Shown piece by piece: positions 43,897 through 52,892 of a DNA stretch of 64,000 bases (positions are counted from its first letter, which is position 1; every line of letters starts with the position of its first letter). Made by a program: the position numbers and the translations under genes. Source of the DNA: Nocardioides campestrisoli. GTDB taxonomy: Bacteria; Actinomycetota; Actinomycetes; Propionibacteriales; Nocardioidaceae. A model generated the notes under the pieces. It saw only the letters and a list, made by a program, of their open reading frames with translations. It made no database searches and was not told where the DNA came from. Location: assembly GCF_013624435.2 (NCBI RefSeq), contig NZ_CP061768.1, forward strand, positions 558,001 to 622,000, in the 5' to 3' direction.

Positions 43897-45045
43897 ATGG
43901 ACTTCAGCCTGACCGCCGAACAGACCGCCCTCGTGGAGTCGGTGACCAAGCTCGCCGAGCGCGAGTTCGGCGAGCGCGCCTTCACTCACACCGAGTTCGC
44001 CTGGGACAGCCTCAAGGTGCTGGCCGACAACGGTCTGACCGGGCTGACGCTGCCCACCGAGATCGGCGGCCAGGGCGCCTCGCTGCTGGACGCCGTCCTG
44101 GTGATGATGGCGATCACCAAGGTGTGCCCGCACAGCGCCGACGCCCTCCAGGCCTCCAACTTCGGCGCCATCCGCCAGGTTGCCAACTTCGGGTCCGACT
44201 TCGTCAAGGCGGAGGTGTTGCCGAAGTTCCTCGCCGGTGAGGCACTCGTCACCGCCGGCATGAGCGAGCCCGAGGCCGGCAGCGCGCTCACCGACCTGCG
44301 CACCTCCGCCCGGATCGAGGGCGACCACGTCATCCTCAACGGCCAGAAGATCTGGAACTCCCACGGTCCCGACGCCACCCACTCGGTCGTCTGGTGCCGG
44401 TTCGGCCCCAAGGCCAGCGACATCGGCGCGGTGCTGGTCCCGTTCGACTCCCCGGGCTTCACCCGCGGCAAGCGCGAGCTGCACATGTCCGGCGAGTCCC
44501 ACTGCCAGCTCTTCTTCGACGAGTGCAAGGTGCCGGTCGAGTACGTGCTGGCCGACTCGGGTGCGCTGAAGAAGATGCTCTCGGTCTTCGGCGTCGAGCG
44601 GATGGGCAACGCCTCGCGCGCCCTCGCGCTGGCGGAGAAGGCGTACGACATGGCGGTCGAGCACGCCTCGACCCGCACCCAGTTCGGGAAGAACCTGTGC
44701 GAGTTCCAGGGCCTGCAGTGGAAGTTCGCCGACATGAAGGTCGAGCTGGACGCCGCCAAGATGCTGCTCCTGCGTGCGGTCGCCAACGCCGACGCGGGCA
44801 CCCCGGACTCGACCGAGGCCGCGATCGCCAAGCTGCACGCCAACCGGACCGCCTTCTCGGTGGCCAACGAGTCGATGCAGGTCTTCGGCGCCAGCGGCTA
44901 CTCCCAGGAGTTCCCCCTGGAGTACATCGTGCGTCGCACCCGCGGCTGGATGATCGCCGGCGGCTCGGTGGAGATCCTGAAGAACACCATCGCCTCGAAC
45001 ATCTTCGGCCGTCGTTTCGACCAGCGGGCGGGGGCCGCCCGATGA
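43897..45045 (+). CDS. Acyl-CoA dehydrogenase
   Basis: 382 residues with the flavin fold: MSEPEAGSALTDL and KIWNSHGPDATHSV are the FAD/substrate loops, and FGASGYSQEFPLEYIVRR the C-terminal helix. It should introduce a 2,3 double bond in a CoA ester. At the position of the usual catalytic Glu (YEGT in medium-chain enzymes) it has AGGSVEI, so the base must come from elsewhere or the chemistry differs. Coupled to the next gene by ATGA. Confidence 0.88.
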   Translation: MDFSLTAEQTALVESVTKLAEREFGERAFTHTEFAWDSLKVLADNGLTGLTLPTEIGGQGASLLDAVLVMMAITKVCPHSADALQASNFGAIRQVANFGSDFVKAEVLPKFLAGEALVTAGMSEPEAGSALTDLRTSARIEGDHVILNGQKIWNSHGPDATHSVVWCRFGPKASDIGAVLVPFDSPGFTRGKRELHMSGESHCQLFFDECKVPVEYVLADSGALKKMLSVFGVERMGNASRALALAEKAYDMAVEHASTRTQFGKNLCEFQGLQWKFADMKVELDAAKMLLLRAVANADAGTPDSTEAAIAKLHANRTAFSVANESMQVFGASGYSQEFPLEYIVRRTRGWMIAGGSVEILKNTIASNIFGRRFDQRAGAAR

Positions 45046-46457
45046 GCGCTCCCGGGGCCCGGGCCGACACCCCGGCCACCAGCACCGCGCGCGCGCTCGA
45101 CGGCGCCACCGACGCCCTGGTGTCGTGGGTCGTCGAGTCGACCACCGCCCCGCTGCCCGCGGCCGTCGAGCACCACGTGCGCCGGCTCCTGGTCGACTAC
45201 ATGGCGGCGGTGGTGCCGGGCTCGACCACCGACGTCGCGCGTGCGGTGGCCAGCCACGTCAAGGTCACCTACGGGGGCGACCAGGCCACCGCGGTCGGCC
45301 TGGGCCGCGTCTCGGCGCCCGGCGCCGCCTTCCTCAACGGAACCAGCTGCCACAGCCTGGAGATCGACGACGGGTACACCCCCGGCTCGGTCCACCCGAG
45401 CAGCGTGGCCTTCCCGGCGGTGCTCGCGGCCGCGGAGGCGCTCGGCTCCGACACGGTCACCACCATGCGCGGACTGGCCGTGGCCCTGGAGGCGACCTCG
45501 CGGCTCGCCGCGGCCGGTCACCCGGCGACCTGGCGCAACCACTTCCACAACACCCCGCTGGCCGGCGTGATCGGTGCCACCTGCGGCGTCTCGGTGCTGC
45601 GGGGGCTGAACGCCGACCAGGTGCACGACGCCCTGGGCGTCGCCGCGTCGCACGCCGGCGGGCTCTTCGCCTTCCTCGGCAAGTCCGCGGAGGTCAAGCG
45701 GGTGCACCCGGGCAAGGCCGCCCGGGACGCCATCGTCAGCGTCGAGCTGGCCGCGGCCGGTGTCACCGGACCGCGGTCGATCCTCGAGACCCAGCACGGC
45801 TACGTCGAGGCGTTCGCCGCCGAGGGCTTCGACGTCGAGGTCCTGCTCGGCGGGCTGGGCCGCACGTGGGTCGCCCTGGACTCCTACGTGAAGCCCTACC
45901 CCTCGTGCCGCCACCTGCACGGTCCGATCGACGCGGTGCTGGCCCTGCGCGCCGAGCACGGTGTCGGTCTCGACGACGTCGCCGAGGTGACCGTGCGCAC
46001 CTACACGGTGGCCTCGCACCACGCCGCCACCGACGTCGACTCGCTGCTCGACGCCCAGATGAGCATCCCGTTCGCCGTCGCCACGACGCTGGCCCACGAC
46101 GAGGTCGGGCTCACCGAGTTCGGCCAGGAGGCGCGCGACAACGGCGCGATCCGCGACCTGCTCGGCCGGGTCAGCGTGGTGGTCGACGAGCAGTCCGACG
46201 CCGAGTACCCGCGCCTGCGGCCCGCCACCGTCGAGCTCACGCTCAAGGACGGCCGGACCCTGAGCAACCGGGTGGGTCTGCCCTACGGGGAGCCCGGCAA
46301 CCCGGTCTCGGACGAGGAGATGACCGCCAAGTTCATCCGGCTCGCCGGCCCGGTGATCGGCGAGGCCGCGGCCACCGAGCTCGTGGCCGATCTGTGGGCC
46401 TTCGAGTCCCTCGACGTGATCGCCCGTACCGACGCCGCCCGGAGGAACGCCCGATGA
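45042..46457 (+). CDS. MmgE/PrpD-family protein 2
   Basis: 471 residues. LEIDDGYTPGSVHPSS (about 105-120) is the hallmark; KRVHPGKAARDAI and YVKPYPSCRHLHGPIDA are later family boxes. Second member of this family in the operon and only distantly similar to the first, suggesting two hydration/dehydration or decarboxylation steps, or a hetero-oligomer. ATGA overlap on both sides. Confidence 0.87.
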   Translation: MSAPGARADTPATSTARALDGATDALVSWVVESTTAPLPAAVEHHVRRLLVDYMAAVVPGSTTDVARAVASHVKVTYGGDQATAVGLGRVSAPGAAFLNGTSCHSLEIDDGYTPGSVHPSSVAFPAVLAAAEALGSDTVTTMRGLAVALEATSRLAAAGHPATWRNHFHNTPLAGVIGATCGVSVLRGLNADQVHDALGVAASHAGGLFAFLGKSAEVKRVHPGKAARDAIVSVELAAAGVTGPRSILETQHGYVEAFAAEGFDVEVLLGGLGRTWVALDSYVKPYPSCRHLHGPIDAVLALRAEHGVGLDDVAEVTVRTYTVASHHAATDVDSLLDAQMSIPFAVATTLAHDEVGLTEFGQEARDNGAIRDLLGRVSVVVDEQSDAEYPRLRPATVELTLKDGRTLSNRVGLPYGEPGNPVSDEEMTAKFIRLAGPVIGEAAATELVADLWAFESLDVIARTDAARRNAR

Positions 46458-48649
46458 CCCAGCTGACCGACACGCCCGTCCAGAGCCCTGTCCAGGGGGC
46501 TGTCCGGGACGCCGCCCGGAGCACAGGCGGGACGCCCGACGCGGAGTCCCGGGCCCGGCTGGGTCAGGCACTGCTCAACCCTCGTTCCGTGGCGATCATC
46601 GGTGCCTCCGACGACGCCCGCAAGACCACCGCGCGACCGCTGCGGTTCCTGCGCCAGCAGGGCTTCACCGGCACCGTCTACCCGGTCAACCCGCGCCGGG
46701 AGACGGTGCTGGGGGAGCGCGCCTGGCCCGACATCGCCTCGCTGCCCGAGGTGCCGGACCACGTCTTCGTCGTGGCCAACACCCCGCTGGTCGTCGACGC
46801 GGTCCACGAGTGCGGCCGCGCCGGCGTCCCGTTGGTGACCGTGCTCTCCGGCGGCTTCGGGGAGACCGGCGAGGGCGCCGAGCGGCTCGCCGAGCTGCTC
46901 GCGGTGGCCGCCGAGCACGGGGTCCGGATCGTCGGCCCCAACAGCATCGGCGTGGTCAACCCCCGCAACGGCCTGATGCTCACCGCCAACGCCGCCTTCG
47001 CCGAGGAGGGCATCCCGGTCGGGTCGTCCTTCGTGGCCTCGCAGTCGGGCAGCGTCATCGGCGCCCTGATGACCCGGGCCAAGGCTCGCGGCCTCGGCTT
47101 CTCGGGCTTCGTCTCCACCGGGTCGGAGGTCGACCTGACCCTCGGCGAGATCTGCCAGTCCACGCTGGACGACCCCGAGGTGGGCTCCTACACCCTGTTC
47201 ATGGAGTCCCTGGAGAACGCCGAGGAGCTCGGCCAGTTCGCGGTGGAGGCGGCCGCCCGGCGCAAGCCGGTGACCGTCTACAAGCTCGGCCGAAGCGACG
47301 CGGCCGCCGCCCTCACCGTCTCCCACACCGGCGCGCTGTCCGGCGAGGACGACGAGGCGGACGCGTTCTTCCGTGCCTGCGGCTTCGCCCGGGTCGACAA
47401 CTTCGAGGCCCTGATCGAGGCCGAGGCGCTGCAGCGCCGCGTCGGTCCGCCGGTGGCCGCCGGCGGTGACCGGGTCGCGGTCATCACCTCCACCGGGGGT
47501 GGCGCGGCGATCCTGGTCGACCAGCTGGAGACCCTCGGGGTCTCGGTCGCGCGGCCCAGCCGGGCGGTCTTCGACCAGCTCGAGTCGCTCGGCCTGGACA
47601 TCGAGGAGAACCTGATCATCGACCTCACCCTGGCCGGCACCAAGCACGAGCTGGTCAAGGGTGCGCTCGAGGTGCTGCGCGGCAGCGGTGAGTTCGACCT
47701 GGTGCTCTTCGTGATCGGCTCCTCGGCCCGGCTCAACCCCGAGCTCGCGGTCAGCGCCATCGCCGAGTCCGCCTCCGGCCCGGTGCCGGTGGCAGCCTGG
47801 GCGCTGCCCGACGCCCTCGCGTCGGTCGAGCTCCTGCACCAGGCAGGGGTGCCTGCCTTCCGCACCGCGGAGGCCTGCGCCCAGGCAGTGGCCGCGACCG
47901 TGGGTCGTCGTCCGCTCGACCCGGAGGTCTTCGCCGGCCGGACCGGCCTCACCGTGCCGGAGCAGACCCACACGCTGGACGAGCGCGGCTCGGCCGACGT
48001 ACTGGCAGCCCAAGGCGTCCGGTTCCCGGTGGCCACGACCTGCGGCACCGACGCGGTGCCCGAGGAGGAGCCGCGGTTCCCCGCCGTGGTCAAGGCGCTC
48101 TCCGAGCAGCTGCCGCACAAGTCGGAGGCCGGCGCGGTGATCCTCGGCGTGACGGACACCGAGGGCCTCGGAAAGGCGGTCGACGCCATCGTGTCGAACG
48201 TCGCCGACTACGACGGCTCCGTCGAGCTGGACCGCTTCCTGGTCCAGGAGATGGTCCAGGACACCGTCCTGGAGGCACTGGTCGGCTACCGGGTCAGCCC
48301 CACCGTCGGACCGCTGGTCCTGCTGGCCGCCGGTGGTGTCCACACCGAGCTCTACCAGGACTCCTCGCTGCGACTGGCCCCGGTCACCGTCGACCAGGCC
48401 CGTGAGATGGTCGCCGAGGTCAAGGCGATGCAGATCGCCCGAGGCTTCCGCGGCGGTCCAGAGGGAGACCTCGAGGCGCTGGTCGAGACGGTCGTGGCCG
48501 TCTCGCAGCTCGCGGTGACGCGTGCCGACGTGGTCGAGGCCGAGATCAACCCGGTCGCGGTCCAGCGTGTCGGTGAGGGCGTCGTCGCCCTCGATGCGCT
48601 GGTCCGTCTGGCCACCCCTTCCCCGACCCGACCCACCAGGAGCCAGTGA
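46454..48649 (+). CDS. ADP-forming acyl-CoA synthetase (fused alpha-beta)
   Basis: 731 residues. CoA-binding domain (about 38-135, NPRSVAIIGASDD), succinyl-CoA-ligase-like domains (about 180-320) with phospho-His291 in VSHTGALSG, and a C-terminal ATP-grasp domain (about 510-725) with PAVVKALSEQLPHKSEAG. It would activate a carboxylic acid with CoA and ATP, giving ADP and phosphate. Its GTGA overlap with the transporter ATPase links activation to uptake. Confidence 0.9.
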   Translation: MTQLTDTPVQSPVQGAVRDAARSTGGTPDAESRARLGQALLNPRSVAIIGASDDARKTTARPLRFLRQQGFTGTVYPVNPRRETVLGERAWPDIASLPEVPDHVFVVANTPLVVDAVHECGRAGVPLVTVLSGGFGETGEGAERLAELLAVAAEHGVRIVGPNSIGVVNPRNGLMLTANAAFAEEGIPVGSSFVASQSGSVIGALMTRAKARGLGFSGFVSTGSEVDLTLGEICQSTLDDPEVGSYTLFMESLENAEELGQFAVEAAARRKPVTVYKLGRSDAAAALTVSHTGALSGEDDEADAFFRACGFARVDNFEALIEAEALQRRVGPPVAAGGDRVAVITSTGGGAAILVDQLETLGVSVARPSRAVFDQLESLGLDIEENLIIDLTLAGTKHELVKGALEVLRGSGEFDLVLFVIGSSARLNPELAVSAIAESASGPVPVAAWALPDALASVELLHQAGVPAFRTAEACAQAVAATVGRRPLDPEVFAGRTGLTVPEQTHTLDERGSADVLAAQGVRFPVATTCGTDAVPEEEPRFPAVVKALSEQLPHKSEAGAVILGVTDTEGLGKAVDAIVSNVADYDGSVELDRFLVQEMVQDTVLEALVGYRVSPTVGPLVLLAAGGVHTELYQDSSLRLAPVTVDQAREMVAEVKAMQIARGFRGGPEGDLEALVETVVAVSQLAVTRADVVEAEINPVAVQRVGEGVVALDALVRLATPSPTRPTRSQ

Positions 48650-49779
48650 TCACCATGGACGTGCGCATCGACGACCTGTCGCTGACCTTCGGCGACTTCA
48701 CCGCCGTCAAGCACCTGAGCCTCGACATCGAGAACGGCGAGTCGCTCGTGCTCCTCGGTCAGTCCGGGTGCGGCAAGACCAGCACCATGCGGTGCGTCGC
48801 CGGGCTGGAGGACCCCAGCGGTGGGTCGATCAGCATCGGCGGCACCACCGTCTTCGACGCCGGGAAGCGGATCAACCTCAACCCCAACAAGCGCAACGTG
48901 GGCCTGGTCTTCCAGTCCTACGCGGTGTGGCCGCACATGACGGTGCTGGAGAACGTCTCCTTCCCGCTGAAGATGAAGAAGCGCTCCAAGAAGGACACCA
49001 AGGTCAAGGCCATGGAGACCCTGGAGCGCGTGGGTCTCGCCCACCTGGCCGACCGCGGGGCGAGCATGCTCTCCGGTGGGCAGATGCAGCGGGTCGCGCT
49101 GGCCCGCAGCCTGGCCATGGAACCGAACGTGATGCTGCTCGACGAGCCGCTCTCCAACCTGGACGCACGGCTGCGCGAGGACCTCCGGGTCGAGCTGCGC
49201 CGCCTCCAGCTCGAGCTCGGCCTGACCTGCATCTACGTCACCCACGACCAGGGCGAGGCGCTGGCGCTGGCGGACCGGATCGCGATCATGCAGCGCGGCC
49301 GGATCTCCCAGCTGGCCGACCCCTACGCGACGTACCGGGCTCCGGCCTCCGCGTCGATCGCGGAGTTCCTCGGCGTGGCGAACATCTTCGCGGCCCGGCC
49401 CCCCGCCGGGAACGCCGCGCAGCTGCGGCTGCGCGAGCACGAGCTCGAGGTCGCCTTCGACACCGAGCTGCCGCAGGACACCAGCGACCTGAGCGTCTGC
49501 ATCCGCCCCGAGCACGTGCGGATCGACTCGCTCGGCACCGGCACCGGTGCTCGCACCGGTGCCAACGTGTGGCCGGGCAAGGTCGAGGTGAGCGTCTTCC
49601 AGGGCGCCTACGCGCGCTGCTCGGTGCGCCTCGACTCGGGGCCGCTGATCGAGGTGCAGAGCCACGAGGAGTCGGCGGGGATGCTCCGCAAGGACGAGCG
49701 GGTCCTGGTCGAGGTCGACCCCAAGCACGTCCGGGTCCTTCCCGGCGAGGTGTACCCGGACTCGGGGGAGGAGTCCTGA
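48646..49779 (+). CDS. ABC importer ATP-binding protein (Fe3+/spermidine/phosphonate type)
   Basis: 377 residues. Walker A GQSGCGKT (38-45), signature LSGGQMQR (near 143), Walker B MLLDEPLSNLD, switch VTHDQGEALALAD, then a C-terminal TOBE domain (about 240-370). Start GTG 48646 overlaps the synthetase stop; ATG 48655 is possible. Family members import iron, polyamines, sugar phosphates or phosphonates; the operon suggests an organic acid. Confidence 0.88.
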   Translation: MITMDVRIDDLSLTFGDFTAVKHLSLDIENGESLVLLGQSGCGKTSTMRCVAGLEDPSGGSISIGGTTVFDAGKRINLNPNKRNVGLVFQSYAVWPHMTVLENVSFPLKMKKRSKKDTKVKAMETLERVGLAHLADRGASMLSGGQMQRVALARSLAMEPNVMLLDEPLSNLDARLREDLRVELRRLQLELGLTCIYVTHDQGEALALADRIAIMQRGRISQLADPYATYRAPASASIAEFLGVANIFAARPPAGNAAQLRLREHELEVAFDTELPQDTSDLSVCIRPEHVRIDSLGTGTGARTGANVWPGKVEVSVFQGAYARCSVRLDSGPLIEVQSHEESAGMLRKDERVLVEVDPKHVRVLPGEVYPDSGEES

Positions 49780-49780
49780 G

Positions 49781-51544
49781 ATGGCGACCCTGACCCCCTC
49801 CGCCCCTCCGCCCCAGTCGCAGGTCCCGCTCGCCGACACCCCCAAGCCGCCGCGCCGCTCCGCGGTCCCGTGGCGCAAGCGGTGGCTCACCTCGGGCGTC
49901 CTGCTCGTGGTGCTCGCGGTGCTGATCCTGTTGCCCGCGGCGCTGGTGCTGCTGGCCGCCTTCAGCGCGGGGGTGCCCCGGCCGGGCAACATCAACTTCG
50001 ACCTGACCCTGGACAACTTCCGGATCTTCAGCGCGCCCCAGGTCCAGGACGCCTTCGTCAACTCCCTGGTGGTCGCGGTCTGCTCGACCGCCCTGGCGTG
50101 CTTCATCGGCGCCTCGCTGGCCTTCCTCGCCGCCCGCTCGGACATCCCGGTGCCGAAGTTCGTCTACCTGATCGGGCTGATGCCGCTCTTCCTGCCCTCC
50201 TACGTCGGGGCGCTGGCGTGGTCGATCCTGGGCAGCCCCAACGCCGGGCTGCTCAACATCGCCCAGCGGGACCTCGGCACCTCGGTGCCGCTGGACATCT
50301 ACTCGATGCCGGGGATGATCTTCGTCTTCGCGATGTACTACTCGCCGTACACCTTCCTGCTCGTGCACGGCGCCATGTCGCTGATGAGCCCGGACCTGGA
50401 AGAGGCAGCGCGGGTGCACGGTGCGTCCTCGCGCGGCATGCTGCGCCTGGTCTCGTTCCCGCTCGCCCTGCCGGCGCTGATCGGCTCGGCGATCCTCACC
50501 TTCACCCTGATCTTCGAGAACTTCCCGGTCGCCCAGGTGCTGGGTACGCCGGGCGGCGTCGACACGCTGCCGACGTTCATCTTCCGGCTGCTCAACGCCA
50601 CCCCCTCGCGCGGCAACGAGAGCGCCGCCATCGCGGTGGTGCTGGTAGCCATCGTGGTGCTGGTGACCTGGCTGCAGAACCGGGCGCTGCGCAAGCGCTC
50701 CTTCACCACCGTCACCGGCAAGGGGGTGCGACAGAAGAAGGTCACCCTGGGCCGCGCCCGGATCCCGGTGCTGCTGCTGACCCTGGTCTTCTTCTGTCTC
50801 TCGATCGTGCTGCCGATCGCCGCGCTGGTGGTGACCGCCGGCCAGACGTCGCCGTACATGACCTCGCTGAGCCAGCTGACCGCCCCGGGCGGGCTGGACT
50901 TCAGCTCCTTCAACGACGTGCTCGGCTCGTCGGGGTTCCGGGAGGCCGCGTTCAACAGCGCGGTGGTCAGCGTCTTCGCCGCGGTCGCCGGCACCCTGCT
51001 CGCCTTCCTGTGCGGCTACGTCGTCTACCGGTCCAAGGCTTCGGGCCGAGGCCTGGTCGAGACGGTCTCGATGGTGCCGTTGGCGATCCCCGCGGTAGTG
51101 CTCGGCATGGGTCTGCTCTGGACCTGGCTGGTGATGCCGATCCCGCTCTACGGCACGCTCGCAGTGCTGGTGGTGGCGTTCCTGGCGGTGCAGTCGCCAC
51201 AGGGTTTCCGCGGGGTCGCCTCCTCGATCCTGGCCACGGATCGCGACCTGGAGGACAGCGCGGTGATGCTCGGCGCCAACCGGGCCACGGCGATCACCCG
51301 GGTCACCGTGCCGCTGATGAAGGTGGGACTGCTCTCGACCTTCCTGCTGCTGCTCATGCTCAGCATGCGCGAGCTCACGGTGCCGCTCTTCCTCTACACC
51401 AGCGACACCGAGATCCTCTCGATCGCCATCTACGACGCCTTCGAGAACGGCGGCGCGCTGCGCGAGGCCGCTGCGATGAGCGTCATCTACACGGCGTTCA
51501 TGTTCGTCCTGTCCTACATCCCGCGGCGGCTCGCCCGTCAGTGA
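49781..51544 (+). CDS. ABC importer permease, two fused domains
   Basis: 587 residues, about twelve helices. Two permease domains, each with an EAA loop: EEAARVHGASSRGMLRLVSF (about 207-226) and EDSAVMLGANRATAITRVTV (about 490-509). Such single-chain permeases occur in the FbpB/AfuB group. An N-terminal Pro-rich tail of about 35 residues is cytoplasmic. ATG 49781 is 1 base after the ATPase stop. Confidence 0.9.
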   Translation: MATLTPSAPPPQSQVPLADTPKPPRRSAVPWRKRWLTSGVLLVVLAVLILLPAALVLLAAFSAGVPRPGNINFDLTLDNFRIFSAPQVQDAFVNSLVVAVCSTALACFIGASLAFLAARSDIPVPKFVYLIGLMPLFLPSYVGALAWSILGSPNAGLLNIAQRDLGTSVPLDIYSMPGMIFVFAMYYSPYTFLLVHGAMSLMSPDLEEAARVHGASSRGMLRLVSFPLALPALIGSAILTFTLIFENFPVAQVLGTPGGVDTLPTFIFRLLNATPSRGNESAAIAVVLVAIVVLVTWLQNRALRKRSFTTVTGKGVRQKKVTLGRARIPVLLLTLVFFCLSIVLPIAALVVTAGQTSPYMTSLSQLTAPGGLDFSSFNDVLGSSGFREAAFNSAVVSVFAAVAGTLLAFLCGYVVYRSKASGRGLVETVSMVPLAIPAVVLGMGLLWTWLVMPIPLYGTLAVLVVAFLAVQSPQGFRGVASSILATDRDLEDSAVMLGANRATAITRVTVPLMKVGLLSTFLLLLMLSMRELTVPLFLYTSDTEILSIAIYDAFENGGALREAAAMSVIYTAFMFVLSYIPRRLARQ

Positions 51545-51659
51545 CGCCGGCGGGTGGCCCCGGGTCCCGGACCCGGGGCCGCCATCCGGCTCGTTCCGCC
51601 CGCACTCGTTCCCCCGCACTCGTTCCCCCCACCCTTCCGTCACGCAAGGAGTTGTTCAG

Positions 51660-52802
51660 ATGAGGCTCAACCGATGGGGCGCCGCGGTCACCGCGGCCCT
51701 GCTCACCACCTCGCTCGCCGCCTGCGGGAGCAGCGAGGGCTCGGAGGGCGACAAGAACGTCGCGCTCACCGAGAAGATGCTCGCCATGCCCGAGGTGGAC
51801 GACTCCGACGGCCTGGTCATCCGCAGCGAGCAGGTCGCCGACCAGGCGCTCCTGGAGGCGGCCCGCGAGGAGTCGCTGAACTGGTACACCGCCTCGGGCG
51901 CGGAGAGCGCGGAGCTCACCGCCGCGCGGTTCGAGGCCGAGACGGGCGTCGACGTCAAGATGACCCGGCTGCCTGCGGGCAAGCTCAACGAGCGCGTGCT
52001 GAGCGAGGCCGGCGCGGGTCGTCTCTCGGCGGGGGTGATCACGATCACCGACCCGGTGCTCGCGGAGGGGTTCGCGGACGAGGGCGTCTTCGTGCCCCAC
52101 CAGACGCCCACCTACGACGACCTGGTGAAGGAGGGCAACGTCGTGTGGAACGACGGTGAGTACTACACCGCGTACTACTCCGCCTACGCGTTCGCCTACA
52201 ACGACCAGGCCGTCGACGAGGCGGACGCACCGAAGAGCTGGAACGACCTGCTGGACCCCAGGTGGAAGGGCAAGCTCGGGATCGTCAACGCCGGCGCCGG
52301 CGGGACCGTCCAGGGGCTCGCCGACTTCCAGGAGCGCGCGCTGGGCAAGGACTACTGGGCCAAGCTGGCAGCGCAGGAGCCCCGCATCTTCGACACCACC
52401 TCGGTGCAGCTCGAGGCGCTGGCCCGCGGCGAGATCGAGGTCATCACCGCGGGCTTCAACAGCACGTACGGCGCGGAGGAGGCGGGTGCCCCGATCGAGC
52501 TGGTGATTCCCGAGGAGGGCATCTCCGGCACCTTCAACATGCAGGGCCTGACCACCGCCGGCAAGGACAGCCCGGCTGCCCAGCTCTTCATGAACTGGAC
52601 GATGTCGAAGTCCGCCCAGGAGTTCGCGGCTGCCCAGGGCTTCGTCGGGTCGCGTACCGACTTCGACCAGGTCGAGAGCGGCCACTACCAGCTGCCCAAG
52701 GCCGACGACGAGTCGTTCGTCCTCTACACCCCCGAGGACGCCCGCGAGCGGGGCGCCGACATCGTGGCCCGCTGGAACGAGGCGTTCGACTTCAGCGGCT
52801 GA
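51660..52802 (+). CDS. Extracellular solute-binding lipoprotein
   Basis: 380 residues; lipobox LAAC with Cys22. The FbpA/AfuA-type fold shows LNWYTASGAESAELTAARF and ETGVDVKMTRLPAG near residues 73-105. YYTAYYSAYAFAYND contributes aromatic residues at the expected ligand cleft. It delivers the substrate to the permease upstream. CAAGGAG lies before ATG 51660. A strong hairpin follows. Confidence 0.88.
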   Translation: MRLNRWGAAVTAALLTTSLAACGSSEGSEGDKNVALTEKMLAMPEVDDSDGLVIRSEQVADQALLEAAREESLNWYTASGAESAELTAARFEAETGVDVKMTRLPAGKLNERVLSEAGAGRLSAGVITITDPVLAEGFADEGVFVPHQTPTYDDLVKEGNVVWNDGEYYTAYYSAYAFAYNDQAVDEADAPKSWNDLLDPRWKGKLGIVNAGAGGTVQGLADFQERALGKDYWAKLAAQEPRIFDTTSVQLEALARGEIEVITAGFNSTYGAEEAGAPIELVIPEEGISGTFNMQGLTTAGKDSPAAQLFMNWTMSKSAQEFAAAQGFVGSRTDFDQVESGHYQLPKADDESFVLYTPEDARERGADIVARWNEAFDFSG

Positions 52803-52827
52803 CGACCGCGCCCCCCGGCACACAGGA

Positions 52828-52857
52828 CGCGCCCCCGGCTCCGGCCGGGGGCGCGTT
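52828..52857. terminator. Terminator after the binding-protein gene
   Basis: A perfect 13-bp stem (ACGCGCCCCCGGC / GCCGGGGGCGCGT) with a TCCG loop, between converging genes (stops at 52802 and 52893). It is likely bidirectional. Confidence 0.85.
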
Positions 52858-52892
52858 CGTCGTTCCTCGGGCAGGCGCCAGTCGCCCCCGGG

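Noticed and set aside
45125..46453. Upstream extension of the acyl-CoA synthetase frame
   Set aside because: It overlaps the MmgE/PrpD 2 gene in another frame and is Arg/Gly-rich; the ATGA junction at 46454 fixes the start.
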